Source of the DNA: Thiomicrospira aerophila AL3
GTDB lineage: Bacteria; Pseudomonadota; Gammaproteobacteria; Thiomicrospirales; Thiomicrospiraceae
NCBI RefSeq assembly: GCF_000227665.2
Contig: NZ_CP007030.1
Span: 1,116,001-1,180,000, forward strand
DNA length: 64,000 nt
Reading direction: 5' to 3'
Shown here: positions 59,380 through 64,000 of the stretch, one piece after another
Layout: the number at the start of each line of letters is the position of its first letter
How positions within the stretch are numbered: position 1 is the first letter of the stretch
Made by a program: the position numbers and the translations under genes
Notes under the pieces: generated by a model
The model's database searches: none
The model's input: the letters and a program-made list of their open reading frames with translations, nothing else
Told to the model about the DNA's origin: nothing

Positions 59380-59709
59380 TCAATATCCGTCAAATACCCA
59401 GCTAGGCCTGGCCTCTCGCTTAAAATCGCCCCGGTTGCGTTGGGCTACACGGCTTGCCAGTAGCAAGGCGGCGCGTTTAGCCTGGTTTGGTGCCAGTTCC
59501 GGCCATGCTTTGCTTATGCGGGCGGCCGCCTCGTTGATACCATCAAAAACGAATGCTCCCAGGCCTGGCGCTGTCACAATGGCGCGGCTTTCGCCGTCCT
59601 CGGCTCCAGGTCTAAAAACGATCGTAGCGGAATCAATCGTGGCGGTTAAGTCAGCCGGTAAGCCTTTTGGGGCTTGTGGCTGGCTCGATTTAAATAGCCA
59701 GCCAAACAT
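59380..59709 (-). CDS. Hypothetical protein coupled to the capsid-like gene
   Basis: A 109-residue protein beginning MFGWLFKSSQPQ; the middle (ATIDSATIVFRPGAE, AIVTAPGLGAFVFDG) is beta-rich and the C-terminal half is helical and basic. I do not recognise a family. Its ATG shares one base with the stop of the capsid-like gene (TAATG), a strong sign of coupled synthesis, so it may be a head-completion, decoration or assembly partner. CCAGGCCTGG at 59559 encodes part of APGLGA. Confidence 0.55.
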   Translation of the reverse strand: MFGWLFKSSQPQAPKGLPADLTATIDSATIVFRPGAEDGESRAIVTAPGLGAFVFDGINEAAARISKAWPELAPNQAKRAALLLASRVAQRNRGDFKREARPSWVFDGY

Positions 59710-60638
59710 TACGCCACGTTCCAGAATTTGCCAGGCTCTGGCAATAGCGCTTGCACATCAAACCAACATGAAACAACCAGATTACCGGCTGCGTCTGTAC
59801 GCTCTGCAAGGAATAGGATTTCATCACCCAAAGCAATCGCCGCGCGGCTATACGCCCCTATGATTGTTGCAGTCGTGGCGGCGCTGAATTCACCCTTTAT
59901 GCCAGCCGCGTATAGCCCGCCCTCGATCATTTGCGCCCCGGCGCCGGTCGTGCCAACAATGGCGCGTAATTCATTATGTTTAATGCCAGCAGTGGCGGCA
60001 TTCGCCAGGCTAAAGGCGGCGGGGGTTGTCGCTACAATCGCGGCCAACAATTCAGCATCAACCGCGCGGCCAATGCCTAAAGCTATAGCTGTCATCAGTT
60101 CGGCCGATAGTTGCCCATCACCCAATGCCTTTTGTGTAGCGCGGTTAATTGTGAAGCGGGCTGCGCGCTGGGTGAATGCGTCGCGGTTAATAATCGCCTC
60201 ATTCGACGGCATAGCGCCGGCGGTAATTTCGCCCTCACCGGTTAGCGGATCAAGTGCAACCGCTTGGAAGTTTGCCGGCTCGATTGTTACAAAACGGCCC
60301 GGCTCTTGACGGAAGCCAACCACGCCGCCGGATTCAATCGCCGTCATTTTTTCCGGCATTAAAATCAAGTTTGCGCCGGCTTCAATTACGCGGCTATTTT
60401 CCGCAAGTTTGCGCTCTAGTGTGGTTTGTTGGCCGGCCGGGGCTGTAATGCCAGGCGCATAAATGCGGCTTTCAACGTCCAGGAATACCGGCATAAGATC
60501 GCGGCCCAAACTCATTGCACCATTAACGCCGGCTAGGTTGCGGCGGTTTTTATCGACGATAAAAGTATCGTTACGCTCAATGCCTGGTCGTGCGACGGCG
60601 CGTTTTCCGTGTTCCAAAAGTTTTGCAAGTGTTGCCAT
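59709..60638 (-). CDS. Putative phage major-capsid-like protein
   Basis: A 309-residue protein starting MATLAKLLEHGKRAV. The centre (FVTIEPANFQAVALDP, RFTINRATQKALGDGQLSAEL, RAVDAELLAAI) and the C-terminus (LVVSCWFDVQALL) have the layout of an HK97-fold capsid: a strand-rich E-loop region, then a long spine helix and an A-domain. Ala/Gly content is high and there are almost no cysteines. The call rests on architecture and context; I cannot run a profile search. No portal or scaffold gene is next to it. Confidence 0.5.
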   Translation of the reverse strand: MATLAKLLEHGKRAVARPGIERNDTFIVDKNRRNLAGVNGAMSLGRDLMPVFLDVESRIYAPGITAPAGQQTTLERKLAENSRVIEAGANLILMPEKMTAIESGGVVGFRQEPGRFVTIEPANFQAVALDPLTGEGEITAGAMPSNEAIINRDAFTQRAARFTINRATQKALGDGQLSAELMTAIALGIGRAVDAELLAAIVATTPAAFSLANAATAGIKHNELRAIVGTTGAGAQMIEGGLYAAGIKGEFSAATTATIIGAYSRAAIALGDEILFLAERTDAAGNLVVSCWFDVQALLPEPGKFWNVA

Positions 60639-60710
60639 GTTTAAATTCTCGTACTTGGTTTCAAATGGCCCGTTAGTGGGCTGTTGTGTGTCATTTTGTG
60701 CCAACCCCAC

Positions 60711-61030
60711 ACAAAAAGCCTCTGGCGAAATTTCCTAAATCGCAAAAAAACTGAATTTTTTTTCATGCCGCTAAAACGCATTTAAAAGCCCGTCATGCGG
60801 TTTTGTGGTTTTGCGGTGCTTTGGTGTGGGTTGCGCTGCGCTTGTGGCGTGGTGGCGGCTCGGTTTGGCTGAAACGGAAGCGTTAAAAAAATGCCACGCA
60901 CAAGTTAAGAAACGCGAGTCCGTTCACCCGCAAGGGCCGTACCCGCCTCAGGAGTACCTTTTGCTTTTAGGGATCAATCAACCGCCAGGCGGCGGCTCGA
61001 ATGGATAAGGGAAGCGGGACTAAGTTAAAA
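60711..61030. other. Non-coding stretch upstream of the capsid-like gene
   Basis: No convincing gene. The open frames here lack ribosome-binding sites and family features. The AT-rich part at 60735-60785 with A- and T-runs could hold the promoter for the capsid-like gene. Confidence 0.4.
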
Positions 61031-61032
61031 GA

Positions 61033-61308
61033 GGTGCGGGGTTATTTGGCACCCCTCACCCATGCCAAACCCAGTAATCAAGGGGCTTGCAGCCATTTTA
61101 AGGGGTGCGGGGGTGCGGGGGGTGTAGGCATTTCCATATAGAATGACGACCTATCATGTGTAACCCGTTCAATAACCCTTATATTTGTTTCAATAAAATA
61201 CCCCTGCACCTTGCACCCCTTTATAGATAAAATCCCGGTATTTAAAGGGTTTGCAATGGGTGCGGGGTATGGGTGCGGGGTATGGGTGCGGGGGGGTAGC
61301 CTGCACCC
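61033..61308. repeat. GGTGCGGGG iteron-like cluster, possible replication origin
   Basis: GGTGCGGGG or close variants occur at 61033, 61104, 61112, 61259, 61272 and 61285, and the complementary GCACC(CC) at 61048, 61205, 61213 and 61302. The copies at 61258-61296 form three tandem 13-bp units. The block lies directly downstream of a primase-helicase gene and includes an AT-rich stretch (61160-61200). That is the expected make-up of an iteron origin. Confidence 0.5.
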
Positions 61309-61324
61309 TTTAAGCAAATAAAAA

Positions 61325-61341
61325 ACCCGCATGAAGCGGGC
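61325..61341 (-). terminator. Terminator after the primase-helicase gene
   Basis: Stem GCCCGC/GCGGGT with loop TTCAT, followed on the minus strand by six Ts, 11 bases after the stop codon. It separates replication genes from the origin-like block. Confidence 0.8.
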
Positions 61342-61351
61342 TTATTAGGAG

Positions 61352-63433
61352 TTAGTATGGTTGCTCGTCAGAATATGCCGGCGGTTGATCCTGCCAGGGT
61401 TTGGGCACCTCGTAAAAGGTTCGGCCTTTAACCCTGCGCGGCTGCCCAAAAACGGCCTTTAGAATCGTTGCGGCCTTTTGCGCCTGTGCATTGGTTGGCC
61501 GGTCATAACCGATTTTAATTAAAACATCGGTGGCCGTTAGCTTCATAGTGCGCGGTGCTTCAATATCAAACGCGGTCAAAATAAGGTCCTCGATTGGATC
61601 GGCTTGCTTGTGATCGCCGTTAGACTGTTCAAGCAAGTTTTCTTCTTCACGATCCAACCACCAGCGTTCACCCGCTTTAAACCATTCGTAAACCTCGGCC
61701 CAAAGCTGTTGCATATCTATGCGGTGCTCATAGTTCACGCTGATAACCGGTATTGTCCACCAGCGGCTATTGCCCGTGTCATCAACTAGAAAATCATTAG
61801 GGTTCACGCTTGCACAAAATACCGTCTTACGCGGGTATTTTTCCTCGGTGCGTCCGTATGGGCGGCGGAATTGGTCATAATCGGCCGATATAAAACCTTT
61901 TAGGCGCGCTATGTCAGATTTACGAAACGTGCCCTCTAGCTCACCTAGTTCAACAATCCAGCTTGAAACGGCGCTTATGACCGAGTCTTTAATGTAAGGG
62001 TCTATAATCGCGTCAATTTTTACCAGTTCGCGCTTTTGCGCTGGGACCAATGCAGTAAACCAGGCTGTTTTGCCGGCGGATTGTGGACCCTGCAAAGTCA
62101 AAACGCCTTTAGACCTAAAACCATGCGGCATAGCAGCGGCGGCCACGGCTGAAATAAGCCAACGGCGCAAAAGTAGGCGCAAAAGGTTGCGATCATAACC
62201 AGGCCTGGTTGTTAGCGTTCCGGCCAATTCATCAAGCCGGCTGATGCCGTCCCAAGGATTTGACGTGATCCACTCCATGACCGAGTTAATTGGGTGTTGA
62301 TCGCCAATACTCAAAAGGAATTCGGCCGCCTCGGTTTTTGGTAATCCGTTAAGCGCGCATAAACTCAAAACGGTATTGATCGCCGCCGCGCGGCTGTTAT
62401 CAACCAGACCGGATTGGCCGGGGTAGGTTACTTTTAAATCTTTACCAATCACGTCATAACGCACATTAAAACCATAGTGCCTAAGCATATAATTTAGGTT
62501 TGGTATCGTGTTAAGTGGTTTACCTTTTTCGCTCATGTGCGGCCATGTTCCGGGTGGCACCGGTGGCATAGTATGCACGTCGGTTAGGTTGTCATTGGCC
62601 GCCGGCGTGGGTAGTTGCGCGGCCTCGAACATCGGCGCGGCCTTTACCAATTCAAGCATTTTTTCACGGGTACCGCCGGCGGCTATCCAGTCGGAAACGT
62701 CGCCTTTGTTCGCCAGGCCTGGCAAATCAACCAGTTTTATTTTTTCAACGCCGGCGGCGCTAAGACTCAAAGCAATGGCTCGGCTATGGTCACGCCCGGC
62801 CGCGTCATTATCGGCCAAAATTACCACGTCACGGCCAGCAAAATAGCGGTTAAGCGATGGTGGCCAGCCTTTACCGTTTTTCTTAGCGCCGCCGCTGTTT
62901 GTGGTGGTCAAAAATCCAAGCGCGGCCAAGTTGTCTGCGTCCTTTTCACCCTCGCAAATAAAAACGGTCACACCAGGATTTGAGGCCATTTCTTGCAAGC
63001 GATAAGGCAAAGGCTCGACGCCTTTAACGGACCAATTCCAACCGGTGGGCTTTGTCGGATCGGGGCGGCGTTGTCTGAAGTCTTTCGGCTCAAATCTAAC
63101 GACTTGGTAAACTAACTCGCCTACCTCGTTGCAATAGTCATAAAATGCGATGGCTCGCCCGGTGCCTTGTTTGTTCGTGTTTACCGGCTCCGGCGCTTTA
63201 AAACCTTGGTTTGTTAGCCATTCATTAGGATTGGCGCCGGTTTCACGTTTAATCAATTCAAGGACGCCATAACCCTCGCCGTTTTCATGGTCATAAAATG
63301 CGCCCTTTTGTCTATTTAGTGCAAGGCTTCCTCGCGCACCCCAACGCAATTCAGTAGCGTTTGAAAGGTTGTGATTAGGTTCACCTAGCAAGGCTGTTGC
63401 TACAGGCTCGGCGATGTTTGCAAAATTAATCAT
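61352..63433 (-). CDS. TOPRIM primase-VapE/VirE-type helicase
   Basis: A 693-residue replication protein. A small N-terminal domain is followed by a TOPRIM fold (about 155-245) with FICEGEKDAD (catalytic Glu) and LADNDAAGRDH (Asp pair), then a VirE/VapE P-loop NTPase (about 385-620) with Walker A GPQSAGKT at 449-456, ELGELEGTFRKSD and SADYDQFRRPYGR. Such proteins initiate replication of phages and satellites such as PICIs and P4. Its ATG overlaps the preceding stop in ATGA. CCAGGCCTGG occurs at 62199 and 62713. Confidence 0.9.
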   Translation of the reverse strand: MINFANIAEPVATALLGEPNHNLSNATELRWGARGSLALNRQKGAFYDHENGEGYGVLELIKRETGANPNEWLTNQGFKAPEPVNTNKQGTGRAIAFYDYCNEVGELVYQVVRFEPKDFRQRRPDPTKPTGWNWSVKGVEPLPYRLQEMASNPGVTVFICEGEKDADNLAALGFLTTTNSGGAKKNGKGWPPSLNRYFAGRDVVILADNDAAGRDHSRAIALSLSAAGVEKIKLVDLPGLANKGDVSDWIAAGGTREKMLELVKAAPMFEAAQLPTPAANDNLTDVHTMPPVPPGTWPHMSEKGKPLNTIPNLNYMLRHYGFNVRYDVIGKDLKVTYPGQSGLVDNSRAAAINTVLSLCALNGLPKTEAAEFLLSIGDQHPINSVMEWITSNPWDGISRLDELAGTLTTRPGYDRNLLRLLLRRWLISAVAAAAMPHGFRSKGVLTLQGPQSAGKTAWFTALVPAQKRELVKIDAIIDPYIKDSVISAVSSWIVELGELEGTFRKSDIARLKGFISADYDQFRRPYGRTEEKYPRKTVFCASVNPNDFLVDDTGNSRWWTIPVISVNYEHRIDMQQLWAEVYEWFKAGERWWLDREEENLLEQSNGDHKQADPIEDLILTAFDIEAPRTMKLTATDVLIKIGYDRPTNAQAQKAATILKAVFGQPRRVKGRTFYEVPKPWQDQPPAYSDEQPY

Positions 63434-63714
63434 GCTCGCACCTCCCTAGCCGCGTATCTCATAGATTCAAGTGCAATCATGTGTGCATCTAGTAAATGCA
63501 GCGTTTGGCGTTCACAATGGGCCACAAGTGCAACGGCTCTAAAAACATCATTATATTCGTAGCCTAGCAATAAACCTTGTTTAGCAATATTGAAACAACG
63601 CGCCCATAAAATGGCAAAGGAATTATTACCGTTAATTGAAATAGGTGTGTTATTATTAATATGCAAACTTTTAAAACTAGGCCCGCATAATACCGGGTCT
63701 TTTTTATTTTCCAT
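63430..63714 (-). CDS. Hypothetical protein of the mobile element
   Basis: A 94-residue protein with a mixed polar N-terminus and a helical C-terminal half (NDVFRAVALVAHCERQTLH then LLDAHMIALESMRYAAREVRA). I do not recognise a family. AAGGGG precedes the ATG and the stop overlaps the primase start (ATGA), so it is translated together with the primase and may be a replication accessory. A weak terminator-like sequence on the plus strand lies within its start. Confidence 0.55.
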   Translation of the reverse strand: MENKKDPVLCGPSFKSLHINNNTPISINGNNSFAILWARCFNIAKQGLLLGYEYNDVFRAVALVAHCERQTLHLLDAHMIALESMRYAAREVRA

Positions 63715-63723
63715 TTCAGCCCC

Positions 63724-63996
63724 TTAGCAAAATGCGCTATCAGCGGTTGAAATTTGTTTAGTGGTATTGTTTTTAATCCACAACTCTAAATCTTCAAGTT
63801 CATAAAAGACTCTCGATCCAATTTTAATGAAATGAGGAGCGGTTACGCCCCAAAGCTTACCGGTTGTTCGGCTTATGCGAATGGTTGAGGGTGTGGTATT
63901 GATAAAGGCCGCTGCTTGAATATCTGTCAAGCGTTCAGGCCATTTGCCGTTTTGTGGAATGTGTGGTTCAGGATTGAATAAAGACTTCTTAGCCAT
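63724..63996 (-). CDS. AlpA-like excisionase/transcription regulator
   Basis: A 90-residue protein with a MerR/AlpA-type winged helix: RLTDIQAAAFINTTPSTIRI (helix-turn-helix) then PHFIKIGSRVFYELEDLELWI (wing and final helix). AlpA-like proteins open satellite and prophage operons and control integrase and excision. It is the first minus-strand gene seen in the element; the ribosome-binding site and promoter are cut off by the window edge. The integrase is expected immediately to its right. Confidence 0.75.
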   Translation of the reverse strand: MAKKSLFNPEPHIPQNGKWPERLTDIQAAAFINTTPSTIRISRTTGKLWGVTAPHFIKIGSRVFYELEDLELWIKNNTTKQISTADSAFC

Positions 63997-64000
63997 AATA

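Noticed and set aside
59351-60309. 170- and 193-residue plus-strand frames opposite the capsid-like region
   Set aside because: Shadows caused by the GC-rich, Ala-rich coding sequence on the other strand; no start signals.
60805-61008. 67-residue plus-strand frame in the element
   Set aside because: No ribosome-binding site, low-complexity start and opposite orientation to every other element gene.
61078-61332. 84-residue minus-strand frame between primase and capsid-like genes
   Set aside because: Its ATG lies inside the primase terminator and it encodes the iteron repeats as Pro/His-rich text; no ribosome-binding site.

Overview
The window is a gammaproteobacterial chromosome of moderate, slightly AT-rich composition. 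Gene orders such as rluD-pgeF/bamD, rnhA beside a YafS-like methyltransferase and gloB, purB-roxA, tig-clpP-clpX-lon and ntrB-ntrC all point to Gammaproteobacteria. A sulfur-oxidiser of the Thiomicrospira/Hydrogenovibrio type is my inference only; no marker here proves it. About 58 kb is dense housekeeping sequence and the last 6 kb is an integrated mobile element.

Layout. 0-2 kb: a small c-type cytochrome, a YcgN-like Cys-cluster protein, an RluA-type pseudouridine synthase and a short CheZ-like phosphatase. 2-8 kb: the pyruvate dehydrogenase operon aceE-aceF-lpd, whose E3 carries its own lipoyl domain. 8-16.8 kb: RppH, a HAD phosphatase, flavodoxin, AmpD, NadC, PgeF, RluD, BamD, an M23 peptidase, RNase HI and a YafS-like methyltransferase. 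16.8-21.6 kb: GloB and two lytic transglycosylases, MltD and Slt, back to back. 21.8-31.8 kb: CysS, GlnS, two cyclophilins, LpxH, a dicarboxylate symporter, PgpA, a rhodanese, ArgG, Psd and PII. 31.8-38.8 kb: NtrBC, then an MntR-like repressor divergent from a four-gene Mn/Zn-type ABC importer. 38.8-45.1 kb: a reductase-like protein, AcnB, PurB and RoxA.

45.1-50.7 kb is a three-gene signalling operon: a CheB-CheR-PAS fusion, a PAS-GGDEF-EAL protein and a PAS/zinc-ribbon-like protein. It is followed by a duplicated tRNA-Val/tRNA-Asp unit with a strong promoter, then lon, clpX, clpP, tig, a DUF423 membrane protein, and tRNA-Leu and tRNA-Val behind another near-consensus promoter.

From just after tRNA-Val (57,982) to the right edge lies a GC-richer element with all recognisable genes on the minus strand: an AlpA-like regulator, a small hypothetical protein, a TOPRIM/VapE primase-helicase, an iteron-rich non-coding block that could be an origin, a capsid-like protein, a small hypothetical protein, a 58-residue ribbon-helix-helix protein, a 34-residue basic peptide, a Nu1/TerS-like protein and a coiled-coil protein. 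I see no integrase, portal, large terminase or tail gene. That composition resembles a phage satellite that brings its own replication, a capsid-like protein and a packaging-specificity protein. The integrase probably lies beyond the window.

The most striking genome-wide signal is the 10-base palindrome CCAGGCCTGG. I count 16 exact copies, plus about a dozen one- or two-base variants, where chance predicts far fewer than one. It occurs inside conserved coding sequences in several reading frames and also inside the mobile element.
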